A DNA stretch of 47,269 bases from Treponema sp. (GTDB lineage Bacteria > Spirochaetota > Spirochaetia > Treponematales > Breznakiellaceae), in assembly GCA_009787775.1 (NCBI GenBank), contig WQSQ01000007.1:1-47269 (forward strand), in the 5' to 3' direction. Numbering within the stretch: the first letter of the stretch is position 1; each line of letters opens with the position of its first letter. Under the pieces are notes generated by a model. That model worked only from the letters and a program-made list of their open reading frames with translations. It did not search any database and was not told where the DNA came from. This document shows, piece after piece, positions 25,221-32,779 of the stretch. A program made the position numbers and the translations under genes.

Positions 25221-25375
25221 CGCTATAGTCTATAGTGATACCTCACTACAGACTGTAGTGAATAGCCACTATAGACTATAGTGAATGGCCACTATAGACT
25301 GTAGTGATTTATCACTATAGACTGAAGTGAATAATCACTATAGCCTATAGTGATATCTCACTTTAGGCTATAGTG
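25221..25375. repeat. Array B: seven 17-bp palindromes on a 23-bp period
   Basis: Units start at 25221, 25244, 25267, 25290, 25313, 25336 and 25359, all exactly 23 bp apart. The unit at 25267 is the perfect palindrome CACTATAGaCTATAGTG. The unit at 25244, CACTACAGaCTGTAGTG, carries matched changes in both arms and stays perfectly symmetrical. The 6-nt spacers vary (atacct, aatagc, aatggc, atttat, aataat, atatct) but nearly always start with A and often end with T. The last unit is the exact reverse complement of array A's second unit. It lies between guaB and the GH4 gene. Confidence 0.93.
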
Positions 25376-25431
25376 GCAGCATCGTCTTTGCTGTATTTAA
25401 ACCTTTTTCCTTCCTTGCATGCTAGAATAAA

Positions 25432-25486
25432 TAGAGTTCTGTAAAATTCGGTTTCCAGTATGACAGACTGCGTTAATTCCTTACTG
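25432..25486 (+). mobile_element. Diverged left half of the MITE-like element
   Basis: These 55 bp align without gaps to 19898-19952 of the intact element with about 10 mismatches, covering the left terminal repeat, the GGTTTCCA block and the first arm of the internal stem. The second arm and right end are missing. It ends 16 bp before the GH4 start codon, so the remnant now forms the gene's 5' region. Confidence 0.65.
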
Positions 25487-25502
25487 GAGAACAGAGGTAT
25501 CC

Positions 25503-26825
25503 ATGCTGAAAATTACCTTTCTTGGAGCTGGAAGTACGGTTTTTGCCCGCAGTGTGCTGGGCGATTGTATGTCAAGTGAGGCGCTAAAGGGGTGCGAGAT
25601 TGCCCTTTATGACATTGATGCCCGGCGTCTTAAGGAAAGCGGGAAGATTGTATCTGCGATAAACAAAGGAAAAGGTGATTACTCAAAGATATCATGTTAC
25701 GGGGGAGTTGAAAACCTTGAAAAAGCACTCGCGGGCGCTTCTTTCGCTGTGAACGCTGTACAGGTCGGAGGTTATGATCCTGCGACAATCGCTGATTTTG
25801 AGATTCCAAAGAAATACGGGCTGCGTCAGACAATCGGAGATACTCTCGGGATAGGCGGTATAATGCGCGCACTGCGGACGATACCTGTAATGGAAACATT
25901 CGCGCGCGCGGTTGAAAAAGTATGCCCCGATGCGTGGCTGTTAAATTATACAAACCCCATGTCGATGCTGACAGGCTACATGCAAAGATACACAGGTGTA
26001 AAAACGGTCGGTCTTTGCCACAGTGTGCAGGGATGCTCGTACTGGCTTTTAAAAGAGCTTGGCATGGAAGATAAACTTGACGGGAGAAAGGAATTAATAG
26101 CGGGTATTAATCACATGGGATGGCTTTTGGATATCCGCGATAAGGATAATAATGATCTGTACCCTGAAATTAAAAGAAGAGCAAAAGAAAAGAATACGCG
26201 CGAAAAACACCGGGATATGGTACGCTATGATTACATTGACAAGCTGGGTTTCTATTGCACAGAATCCAGCGAGCATAACGCAGAATACAATCCTTTTTAT
26301 ATAAAAGCCAAATACCCGCAGCTGATAAATGATTTTAACATTCCGCTTGATGAGTATCCGCGCCGCTGCATTGAACAGATAGAAGGATGGAAAACCGAAT
26401 ATGAAAATCTTGTTAAATCCGATACTCTGGAACATAAAAGATCGCAGGAATACGCTTCTTACATTATGGAATCAATCGTGACAGGCGCGCCTTATAAAAT
26501 CGGCGGAAATGTTCTGAATACAGGCGGCAGCATAGATAACCTTCCTCACGAAGCGTGCGTTGAAGTCCCCTGTCTTGTTGATAATTCAGGTATCAGGGCG
26601 TGCTATACAGGCAAGCTGCCTGTCCAGCTTGCCGCAATGAATATGACGCACATTAATGTTCACTTAATTACACTGGAAGCAGCTGTTACCAAAAAGCGCG
26701 AAAATATCTATCATGCGGCCATGCTTGAGCCTCACACCGCGGCTGAACTCTCTATTGACGATATAAGGAAAATGACAGACGAACTCCTTGAGGCGCATAA
26801 GGTTTGGCTGCCTGAATATAGGTAG
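25503..26825 (+). CDS. GH4 family glycosidase, probably alpha-galactosidase (MelA-like)
   Basis: A 440-aa NAD- and metal-dependent glycoside hydrolase. The N-terminal Rossmann fold has ITFLGAGSTVF. The segment GLCHSVQG (near residue 171) has the Cys and His that bind the metal in MelA-type alpha-galactosidases. INHMGWLLDI (near 200) supplies the second metal His and is also typical. GH4 enzymes cleave by an oxidation-elimination route and need a divalent metal and NAD. CHSVQG favours alpha-galactosidase over 6-phospho-glucosidases; a galacturonidase (LplD-like) is the main alternative. It is preceded by palindrome array B and the MITE remnant, and has an own ribosome site (ACAGAGG). No sugar transporter genes lie beside it. 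Confidence 0.88.
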   Translation: MLKITFLGAGSTVFARSVLGDCMSSEALKGCEIALYDIDARRLKESGKIVSAINKGKGDYSKISCYGGVENLEKALAGASFAVNAVQVGGYDPATIADFEIPKKYGLRQTIGDTLGIGGIMRALRTIPVMETFARAVEKVCPDAWLLNYTNPMSMLTGYMQRYTGVKTVGLCHSVQGCSYWLLKELGMEDKLDGRKELIAGINHMGWLLDIRDKDNNDLYPEIKRRAKEKNTREKHRDMVRYDYIDKLGFYCTESSEHNAEYNPFYIKAKYPQLINDFNIPLDEYPRRCIEQIEGWKTEYENLVKSDTLEHKRSQEYASYIMESIVTGAPYKIGGNVLNTGGSIDNLPHEACVEVPCLVDNSGIRACYTGKLPVQLAAMNMTHINVHLITLEAAVTKKRENIYHAAMLEPHTAAELSIDDIRKMTDELLEAHKVWLPEYR

Positions 26826-26834
26826 TGTCTATAG

Positions 26835-27233
26835 TTATTTTGCTTCTTTCTCGTCAATAGACTGCAGGACAATCTGCGAGAGTCTTTTAAAGTGCTGCGG
26901 AAGCAGAATCTGATCAGGAGAATCATAATATGCAAGTACGCCGTTTAACCCTTCGCGGGCTTCAGCGTACTTTTTCTGTTTATAATTAATAAAAGCAATA
27001 TGGTATTCGGATGTTATTACAAGATCGACACTGCTGCGGTTGCGTTCATTCAAGGCTTCATAGTATTGAATGGCAATATTGTAACGGTTTCTGTCCAATG
27101 CTTCCTGCGCCCGCTGTATTATCTCCGCGGATGACATATCTTCACCAATCGTTACTGTTGTTGCGCAGGAAGACAGAAGCAATACTGCTCCAAATGATAT
27201 AATAAAAGCTGTTCTTTTCAATAATCCATTCAT
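26835..27233 (-). CDS. Small lipoprotein with TPR-like helices
   Basis: The start is set at ATG 27233 rather than 27308, because this ATG opens a proper lipoprotein signal (MNGLLKRTAFII…LLLSSC) and a promoter ends 6 nt upstream. The mature part, about 110 residues, is helical with A-x-x-x-Y-x-x-A spacing (RAQEALDRNRYNIAIQYYEAL and YKQKKYAEAREGLNGVL) like two or three TPR motifs. TPR lipoproteins usually scaffold envelope complexes; the partner is unknown. It is convergent with the GH4 gene (9 bp gap) and divergent from argC. Confidence 0.82.
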   Translation of the reverse strand: MNGLLKRTAFIISFGAVLLLSSCATTVTIGEDMSSAEIIQRAQEALDRNRYNIAIQYYEALNERNRSSVDLVITSEYHIAFINYKQKKYAEAREGLNGVLAYYDSPDQILLPQHFKRLSQIVLQSIDEKEAK

Positions 27234-27239
27234 AGCCGT

Positions 27240-27268
27240 AGTATATATATAACCGTGCTTAATGTAAA
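27240..27268 (-). promoter_or_regulatory. Promoter of the small lipoprotein, apparently leaderless
   Basis: On the minus strand TTTACA (27263-27268), 17 bp, then TATACT (27240-27245), ending 6 nt before the ATG at 27233. There is no Shine-Dalgarno in the gap. It is divergent from the argC promoter, whose -35 is 13 bp away. Confidence 0.55.
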
Positions 27269-27281
27269 GTGTAACAGGGAA

Positions 27282-27311
27282 TGGACAATTAGCAGGCAAA
27301 TATTGCATAAT
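27282..27311 (+). promoter_or_regulatory. Promoter of argCJB, apparently leaderless
   Basis: TGGACA (27282-27287), 18 bp, then CATAAT (27306-27311), ending 5 nt before the argC ATG. No ribosome binding site is visible. I did not find a clear ARG-box palindrome next to it. Confidence 0.5.
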
Positions 27312-27316
27312 TACGC

Positions 27317-28471
27317 ATGGTCGCAGGTATTATAGGCGCTACAGGGTATGCCGGCGCTGAATTGGCAAGGCTTCTTTCCGCGCATCCTAAAGTCGATAAA
27401 CTGGCTCTTTCTTCTGTAAGCTTTGAAGGGGAACAAATACAGGATATATACCCCAATTTTATAGGCAGAATTGAATATCCTCTGCTAAAAGCTGAAGATG
27501 TGATCGCTTCGTCAGATGTGGTTTTTGCCGCTCTTCCTCATGCGGTAGGGGAGCCTTTTGCCGCCGCCTGTATCGAACGCAGGATTCACTATATAGATTT
27601 CTCCGCCGATTTTCGTTTTGATGACGATGAGGCTGCCTATAACGCATGGTACGGCAAATCGTTTCAATTCCCTGAATTGCATAAGAAATCAATATACGGC
27701 CTTCCGGAGCTGAACAGGCGGCGCATGAAGGATTTGGCCTTAAAGGAACCTGTTATAATAGGAAATCCCGGATGCTATCCGACAGGCGCATCACTAGGAA
27801 TCTTTCCGGCTCTGGTAAAGGGACTTACAGGCAGGGTGTTTAACCCTTACAGAAAGCATACAGACAGATGCGGCCCTGTTATTATTGATGCTGCTTCCGG
27901 TACATCAGGCGGAGGAAGGGAGCCGTCCCGCTCTTTTCATTACAGCGAATGTGCTGATTCAATCGCACCATATAAGGTCGCAAGCCACAGACATTCGCCT
28001 GAAATCTCGCGCAATCTTGATGTGATGGCAAAAGAAGGTAATGTGCCTCCTCCTCTTGTAATATTTACACCGCATCTTGTACCGATGAACAGGGGTATCC
28101 TTAGTACGATTTACATCCCATTGTCTGAAAAATGGCGGGTCACTGACGATTACCCTGATACAGTCAGGCTGCCGTCGAAAGAAATAGAAGCAAAGACTGA
28201 CGAAATACGCGGGTTGTATACCGCTTTTTATAAAGATGAGTCTTTTATAAGGGTATTGCCAAAAGGAATTACTGCTTCCACAAACAGGGTGCGCCAGTCC
28301 AATTACTGCGACATTTCCGTCCATGTGGACATTAACGGTTCTACATTGATAGTTATTACCGCAATTGATAACATGGTAAAAGGCGCCGCGGGACAGGCGG
28401 TTCAGAATATGAATATCCTGTTCGGTTTTGATGAAACAGAAGGTCTTAACGCTATACCTATGTTGTTTTAA
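27317..28471 (+). CDS. argC: N-acetyl-gamma-glutamyl-phosphate reductase
   Basis: A 384-aa NADPH enzyme that reduces acetylglutamyl-phosphate to its semialdehyde, the third step of arginine (ornithine) synthesis. The nucleotide motif GATGYAGAELARLL is at the N-terminus (residues 6-19), and the catalytic Cys lies in GNPGCYPTGASL (near residue 155). The family His segment ASHRHSPEI is present (near 221). At 384 residues it is some 35-40 longer than typical ArgC; the extra sequence includes the segment GRVFNPYRKHTDRCG (about 175-190). First gene of argC-argJ-argB. The ATG at 27317 has no Shine-Dalgarno and lies 5 nt after a -10 box. Confidence 0.95.
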   Translation: MVAGIIGATGYAGAELARLLSAHPKVDKLALSSVSFEGEQIQDIYPNFIGRIEYPLLKAEDVIASSDVVFAALPHAVGEPFAAACIERRIHYIDFSADFRFDDDEAAYNAWYGKSFQFPELHKKSIYGLPELNRRRMKDLALKEPVIIGNPGCYPTGASLGIFPALVKGLTGRVFNPYRKHTDRCGPVIIDAASGTSGGGREPSRSFHYSECADSIAPYKVASHRHSPEISRNLDVMAKEGNVPPPLVIFTPHLVPMNRGILSTIYIPLSEKWRVTDDYPDTVRLPSKEIEAKTDEIRGLYTAFYKDESFIRVLPKGITASTNRVRQSNYCDISVHVDINGSTLIVITAIDNMVKGAAGQAVQNMNILFGFDETEGLNAIPMLF

Positions 28472-28527
28472 AATTAAATATGTTTGTATCTTTACGGTAA
28501 AATAATGACAATAATTTGGAGTAAAAG

Positions 28528-29769
28528 TTGAAAACTATAACAGGAGGCGTGTGCGCACCTAAAGGTTTTATGGCAGGCGGGATTCGCTGCGGTATAAAAC
28601 AAGGTTTACAGAAGAATGATCTTGCCCTTATTTATTCAAAAGAGTTCTGTTCAGCAGCGGCGGTGTTTACAGAGAACAAAGTAAAGGCGGCAAGCGTACT
28701 GGTTAGTCAGGAAAATATTGCAAACGGAAAACTCCGCGCTGTAATTGCCAATTCAGGCAACGCGAATGCTTGCACCGGCAAACACGGAATGGATGCCGCG
28801 AGACGAATGGCGCATCTTATCGCGGATGAATTATCAATCGCACCCTCTGAAGCCGTAGTAGCATCCACAGGCGTTATCGGCGTTCCGTTGCCAATCGAGG
28901 CCATCGAAAAGAATATCTCCGCTTTAAAGGCAAGTCTACGAAGCGACGAAGCAGGGCATACAGCCGCCCTTGAAGCAATAATGACAACGGATACGCGCAA
29001 AAAAGATATTGCTGTTGAAGTTGAAATTGACGGCAAGATTGTCCGTATCGGAGCGATGGCAAAAGGATCGGGAATGATTCATCCAAATATGGCGACCATG
29101 CTTTGCTTTATCACAACCGATGCCGCAATAACTCCTTCCGCGCTTGACTGCGCCCTTCGCTATGCTGTAAATCATTCTTTTAACCGTCTTACAGTAGACG
29201 GCGATACTTCGACCAACGATATGGCTGTAATAATGGCAAACGGCGAAGCGGAAAACAATCCGGTAATAGGGTACCAGGGCTCCGGGATCAAGAATCGGGG
29301 TTATGAGATTTTCTGCAGGGCGCTGGAACATGTCTGCGTTGAGCTGACCCGCATGATGGCGCGTGACGGAGAAGGAGCGACAAAGCTTATAACAGTTACT
29401 GTCAGCGGAGCGCAGAGCGAAGAAAAGGCCGTGCTTCTGGCAAAATCAGCCGCGTCTTCAAGTCTTGTAAAGACCGCCTGCTTCGGCGCAGACGCCAACT
29501 GGGGGCGTGTGTTATGCGCAATGGGATACTCCGGAGCTGATTTTGATCCGTCAAAAGTCTCGGTTGGTTTTAGGAGCAGCGCAGGCGAGATACAGGTTTG
29601 CAGCGAGGGACAGACTGTTAATTTCAGCGAAGAAAGAGCGAAAGAAATATTATCCCGGGAAGAAATTGAGATACTTATAGGCCTTTCGGAAGGAAATTAC
29701 AAGGTTTCCGTCTGGAGCTGCGATTTATCATATGATTATATCAAGATCAACGGAGATTACAGATCATGA
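28528..29769 (+). CDS. argJ: Glutamate N-acetyltransferase / amino-acid acetyltransferase
   Basis: A 413-aa ornithine acetyltransferase that moves the acetyl group from acetylornithine back to glutamate, making arginine synthesis cyclic. The start is TTG at 28528, after a TTGGAG ribosome site. The protein is made as a precursor that cuts itself: the cleavage site is in KGSGMIHPNMATMLCF, where the Thr near residue 189 becomes the nucleophile of the beta chain. N-terminal features GGVCAPKGF and AVFTENKVKAA are also typical. The C-terminus reads DLSYDYIKINGDYRS, the usual end of the family. It overlaps argB by 4 bases (ATGA). Confidence 0.96.
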   Translation: MKTITGGVCAPKGFMAGGIRCGIKQGLQKNDLALIYSKEFCSAAAVFTENKVKAASVLVSQENIANGKLRAVIANSGNANACTGKHGMDAARRMAHLIADELSIAPSEAVVASTGVIGVPLPIEAIEKNISALKASLRSDEAGHTAALEAIMTTDTRKKDIAVEVEIDGKIVRIGAMAKGSGMIHPNMATMLCFITTDAAITPSALDCALRYAVNHSFNRLTVDGDTSTNDMAVIMANGEAENNPVIGYQGSGIKNRGYEIFCRALEHVCVELTRMMARDGEGATKLITVTVSGAQSEEKAVLLAKSAASSSLVKTACFGADANWGRVLCAMGYSGADFDPSKVSVGFRSSAGEIQVCSEGQTVNFSEERAKEILSREEIEILIGLSEGNYKVSVWSCDLSYDYIKINGDYRS

Positions 29770-30650
29770 GCGATTTTGCGGATATAAAACATATCAGCAA
29801 CAATGACAGAGCCGCAATACTTATTCACGCGCTGCCTTACCTTCAGCTTTTTCAGAATAAAACCATTGTAGTTAAATACGGCGGCAATGCCATGCTTAAC
29901 GATGAGCTTAAAAAAGCGGTTATTGAAGATATAATTCTTATGACATGCGTAGGGATTCGCACAGTGCTGGTACACGGCGGCGGACCTGAAATTGAAGCAA
30001 TGCTTAAAAAGACCGGAATAGAAAGCCGTTTTATTAACGGGTTAAGATACACAGATGAAGAAACGATGGATATCGTTCAAATGGTCTTATGCGGCAAAGT
30101 AAATAAGGAAATAACCGCCCTGATTCAAAAAAACGGCGGCAAAGCAATCGGCCTTTGCGGTATTGACGGCGGTATTTTAAAAGCAAGCCGTGTTAATGAA
30201 ACCGATCTTGGCCTTGTAGGTAATGTTGAGAATGTTGACGTATCATTATTAAATGCGGTTTTGGATTCTGGGATTATACCTGTTGTTTCATCTGTCGCTT
30301 ACGGCAAAGGCGATGATGAAGGAAAAGCCCTTAATATAAACGCGGATATAGCAGCCGCAAAAATTGCCGCAGAGCTGGGAGCAGAAAAACTTGTGCTTAT
30401 GACGGATGTCCGCGGTATTTTACGCGATATACATGATGAAAACTCCCTTATTAAAACCGTGCAAAGATCGCAGCTTGATACCCTAAAAAAGGAAGGCATT
30501 ATAACCAAAGGAATGATTCCAAAAACAGACTGTTGTATGACAGCATTGGACGGGGGAGTTATAAAGACTCACATTATTGACGGGAGATTGCCTCATGCCA
30601 TTTTAATAGAATTGTTTACAGATGAAGGCATAGGGACGGAGATAGTGTAA
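29766..30650 (+). CDS. argB: Acetylglutamate kinase
   Basis: A 294-aa kinase of the amino-acid kinase fold; it phosphorylates N-acetylglutamate in the second arginine step. Visible motifs: VVKYGGNAM (near residue 36) for phosphate binding, VHGGGPEI (about 69-76), and NINADIAAAKIAAELGA with LMTDVRGI (nucleotide and substrate binding, about 190-220). The N-terminal helix (RAAILIHALPYLQLF) is the type found in arginine-sensitive hexameric enzymes, suggesting feedback control; that is inferred. It is translationally coupled to argJ by a 4-base overlap and ends the argCJB unit. Confidence 0.96.
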   Translation: MSDFADIKHISNNDRAAILIHALPYLQLFQNKTIVVKYGGNAMLNDELKKAVIEDIILMTCVGIRTVLVHGGGPEIEAMLKKTGIESRFINGLRYTDEETMDIVQMVLCGKVNKEITALIQKNGGKAIGLCGIDGGILKASRVNETDLGLVGNVENVDVSLLNAVLDSGIIPVVSSVAYGKGDDEGKALNINADIAAAKIAAELGAEKLVLMTDVRGILRDIHDENSLIKTVQRSQLDTLKKEGIITKGMIPKTDCCMTALDGGVIKTHIIDGRLPHAILIELFTDEGIGTEIV

Positions 30651-30674
30651 AAACATTGTTTTTCGGTATTCTAC

Positions 30675-30704
30675 TAGACAAAAAAGGAAAAAATTTGCTA
30701 GTAT
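30675..30704 (+). promoter_or_regulatory. Promoter of infC-rpmI-rplT
   Basis: TAGACA (30675-30680), 18 bp, then TAGTAT (30699-30704) with an extended -10 TG just upstream (TGCTAGTAT). The leader before the TTG start at 30735 is only about 25 nt, too short for the long L20-binding leader known from some bacteria. Confidence 0.45.
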
Positions 30705-30734
30705 ATGTAAAGTAGTGAAAACAGAGGAGGCCAG

Positions 30735-31250
30735 TTGGCGGAGAAAGATTTACGTATTAACGAGCAGATTCGTTCAAGAGAAGTCCGTTTAATCCGGGAT
30801 GACGGTGACAAAGGTATTATATCTGTATCGGAAGCGCTTGAAATTGCCAGAGAGGCAGGTCTTGATCTTGTAGAGGTTGCGCCGCAGGCAATGCCTCCTG
30901 TTGTCAAGATTCTGAATTACGGAAAGTTCAGATTTGAGAATGAGAAGAGGCTTCGGGATTCAAAGAAAAAACAGAAGCTCCTGAAGCTTAAGGAAATCCG
31001 GATGCAGCCGAAGATCGATGATCATGATCTGGATTTTAAATCTAAACATATAAAAGATTTTTTAGCTGAGGGTAACAAAGTAAAAGTAACAATACGTTTC
31101 CGCGGCCGCGAACTTGCACATACAGAGCTGGGTTTTGATGTAATGAAAGATGTGCTTTCGCGGATTGAAGGAGAGTACGCAATGGATAAACCTCCGGCTA
31201 TGGAAGGCCGTTTTATGTCCATGATCCTGAGTCCCAAGGGTAAAAAGTAA
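30735..31250 (+). CDS. infC: Translation initiation factor IF-3
   Basis: A 171-aa protein starting at TTG 30735 after an AGAGGAGG ribosome site. IF-3 binds the 30S subunit and checks the start codon. The N-domain ([16 protein letters not shown] … GLDLVEVAP) and the C-domain ([14 protein letters not shown] … [12 protein letters not shown]) joined by a Lys-rich linker helix are clear. A rare start codon for infC is common, since IF-3 limits its own synthesis by discriminating against non-standard starts; the TTG fits that autoregulation. First gene of infC-rpmI-rplT. Confidence 0.97.
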   Translation: MAEKDLRINEQIRSREVRLIRDDGDKGIISVSEALEIAREAGLDLVEVAPQAMPPVVKILNYGKFRFENEKRLRDSKKKQKLLKLKEIRMQPKIDDHDLDFKSKHIKDFLAEGNKVKVTIRFRGRELAHTELGFDVMKDVLSRIEGEYAMDKPPAMEGRFMSMILSPKGKK

Positions 31251-31279
31251 CTTGGTGATTTTATTTTAAGAGGTGGCAA

Positions 31280-31480
31280 ATGCCAAAGATGAAAACAAAA
31301 AAAAGCGCAGCAAAGCGTTATTCTTTTACCGGCACGGGTAAGGTAAAGTATAAAAAACAAAATCTGCGCCATATCCTGACAAAAAAGTCGGCAAAACGAA
31401 AACGCAGCTTACGGCATGCTGGTATTCTATCTGATGATAATGTACCGGTAATAAGAAAAAAACTTTTGCCCTACGGGTAA
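31280..31480 (+). CDS. rpmI: Ribosomal protein L35 (bL35)
   Basis: A 66-aa basic protein with the family opening [20 protein letters not shown] and the segment [13 protein letters not shown]. Part of the large ribosomal subunit. The ribosome site is AGAGGTGG, and it lies 29 bp after infC and 33 bp before rplT, the standard order. Length is normal. Confidence 0.97.
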   Translation: MPKMKTKKSAAKRYSFTGTGKVKYKKQNLRHILTKKSAKRKRSLRHAGILSDDNVPVIRKKLLPYG

Positions 31481-31513
31481 GAGACCTTTAATAAAGGCAT
31501 TTGAGAGGGAAAT

Positions 31514-31873
31514 ATGTCAAGAGCAATAGACGGTTCCAAAAGGAAAAACCATCGTAAAAAAATATTAAAACTGGCTAAGGGTTATTGGGGAAGGCGCAGC
31601 ACAAATTATAAAACAGCAAAAGACGCAGTAGCCAAGTCATTAGCTTACGCATACCGCGACAGAAAAGACAGGAAAGGTGAATTCCGTAAACTCTGGATTA
31701 TCAGAATAAATGCCGCTTGCCGTGAGCAGGGGCTTTCCTATTCGCGGCTGATCGCCGGTCTTAAAAAAGCGGGGATTATTATAAACCGTAAGGCATTAGC
31801 ATACCTTGCGACAGAAGACAATGCTGCGTTTGCGGCGATTACAGATAAAGTTAAGGCCGCACTCGGAGCATAA
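31514..31873 (+). CDS. rplT: Ribosomal protein L20 (bL20)
   Basis: A 119-aa basic protein with a long N-terminal helix extension ([20 protein letters not shown]) and a globular domain ending in ALGA ([31 protein letters not shown]). It helps early 50S assembly. It can repress infC-rpmI-rplT in other bacteria; I see no L20 leader fold here. Ribosome site GAGAGGG. Followed 34 bp later by a coiled-coil gene without an obvious terminator, so read-through is likely. Confidence 0.97.
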   Translation: MSRAIDGSKRKNHRKKILKLAKGYWGRRSTNYKTAKDAVAKSLAYAYRDRKDRKGEFRKLWIIRINAACREQGLSYSRLIAGLKKAGIIINRKALAYLATEDNAAFAAITDKVKAALGA

Positions 31874-31907
31874 ACGTAACTCACCCGACTGAAAGGAGGT
31901 TCCCCTC

Positions 31908-32441
31908 GTGATTAGTCTTGAACAAGTACAGCTGCTGGAAGCTAAAGTTGCAAAGGCGATTGAGTATGTCCAGACTGTAACTACAGAAAACAACGCGCTA
32001 TCTGCCGAGAGAACAGGTTTACAGGCAAAACTGGAATCATATCGAAAACGGATCGACGAACTTGAAGTGCTCATTATGCGGTTTAAAGAAGATCAGAGCC
32101 GGATAGAAGACGGCATAATTGCCGCTCTTGATCGTTTAAACCAGTTTGAAGAAGCATTTGAAAACAGCTTAAAAGATAATAAGGCTGATGAAAAGAAAGC
32201 AGCTGTGAAACAGGAGAAGACGCTTCCTTTACAAACAGCAAAGGAGATTGAATCATCAGGAGTCAATAAGCCGCAAACAGAAGCTGTAACGCGGGTTCCT
32301 CCAAACGAACCGGGCAAAGCAAAATTAACAGCCGCAAGGGAATCCAAGGAATTCTTTGAAATCCCTGAAACAGAACCTTCTGTTGATCATTTAATGACAG
32401 GTACTCTTGCTTCCGCAGACGAAGAGCTGGACATTTTTTAG
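31908..32441 (+). CDS. Coiled-coil protein, possible ZapB-like partner of ZapA
   Basis: A 177-aa protein starting with GTG at 31908, chosen because it follows a near-perfect ribosome site (GAAAGGAGGT, 31891-31900). Residues 3-100 form a continuous coiled-coil of heptads (VQLLEAKVAKAIEYVQTV … LQAKLESYRKRIDELEVL), with the layout of ZapB and other cell-division coiled-coils. The rest is a disordered, Pro/Glu/Lys-rich tail ending in the acidic EELDIF. It precedes zapA by 8 bp. Short acidic tails of this kind often dock partner proteins; here that is only an idea. The coiled-coil is clear; the ZapB role is inferred from the neighbour. Confidence 0.75.
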   Translation: MISLEQVQLLEAKVAKAIEYVQTVTTENNALSAERTGLQAKLESYRKRIDELEVLIMRFKEDQSRIEDGIIAALDRLNQFEEAFENSLKDNKADEKKAAVKQEKTLPLQTAKEIESSGVNKPQTEAVTRVPPNEPGKAKLTAARESKEFFEIPETEPSVDHLMTGTLASADEELDIF

Positions 32442-32449
32442 GGAAATTA

Positions 32450-32779
32450 ATGGCCAATGAAAAGCGAAGCGGTAATTCAGATACCCACTCAATACTCAAA
32501 CTGGATATTCTTGGGACTTCGTTTACCATAACTGTTGATGAAGACGAAGATTATCTTAATAAAGTTCTTTCCCAATACCATGCCGCTGTTAAAAACACAC
32601 AGAGTATATCGGGAATAAATGATCCTCTTAATATCGCTGTTTTAACAGGTTTTCTGTTATGTGATGAAATAAACAAAATAAAGCAAAACATTGAAAATGA
32701 ATCCGCCGAAGTGCGGGAAAGGACCATGAAACTTATCGCCACCCTTGACAAGGCGCTTAAGGTCTGTGCGGATGAATAA
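32450..32779 (+). CDS. zapA: Cell division protein ZapA
   Basis: A 109-aa protein. The N-terminal beta-alpha domain (LKLDILGTSFTITVDEDEDYLNKVLSQY) is the ZapA head, followed by the long C-terminal coiled-coil helix (AVLTGFLLCDEINKIKQNIENE). ZapA binds FtsZ and bundles protofilaments at the division ring. The neighbour just upstream is a coiled-coil protein of suitable type for a ZapB-like partner. Its stop overlaps the manA start, so the three genes are probably transcribed together with the ribosomal-protein genes. Confidence 0.85.
   Translation: MANEKRSGNSDTHSILKLDILGTSFTITVDEDEDYLNKVLSQYHAAVKNTQSISGINDPLNIAVLTGFLLCDEINKIKQNIENESAEVRERTMKLIATLDKALKVCADE

Larger units (their letters stand above)
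25123..25502. other. Intergenic region guaB to GH4 gene
   Basis: 380 bp without a coding frame. It contains array B (25221-25375), the half MITE (25432-25486) and, at its end, the GGAGAACAGAGG ribosome-site region of the GH4 gene. The first 98 bp hold nothing I recognise. Confidence 0.7.

Noticed and set aside
28707-29331. Minus-strand frames within argJ
   Set aside because: Several long frames overlap argJ in antisense. The plus-strand gene has full catalytic motifs, and none of the antisense frames shows a start site or domain.
30650-30735. L20-type autoregulatory leader before infC
   Set aside because: The gap is too short and shows no pseudoknot-like pairing; a simple promoter explains it.
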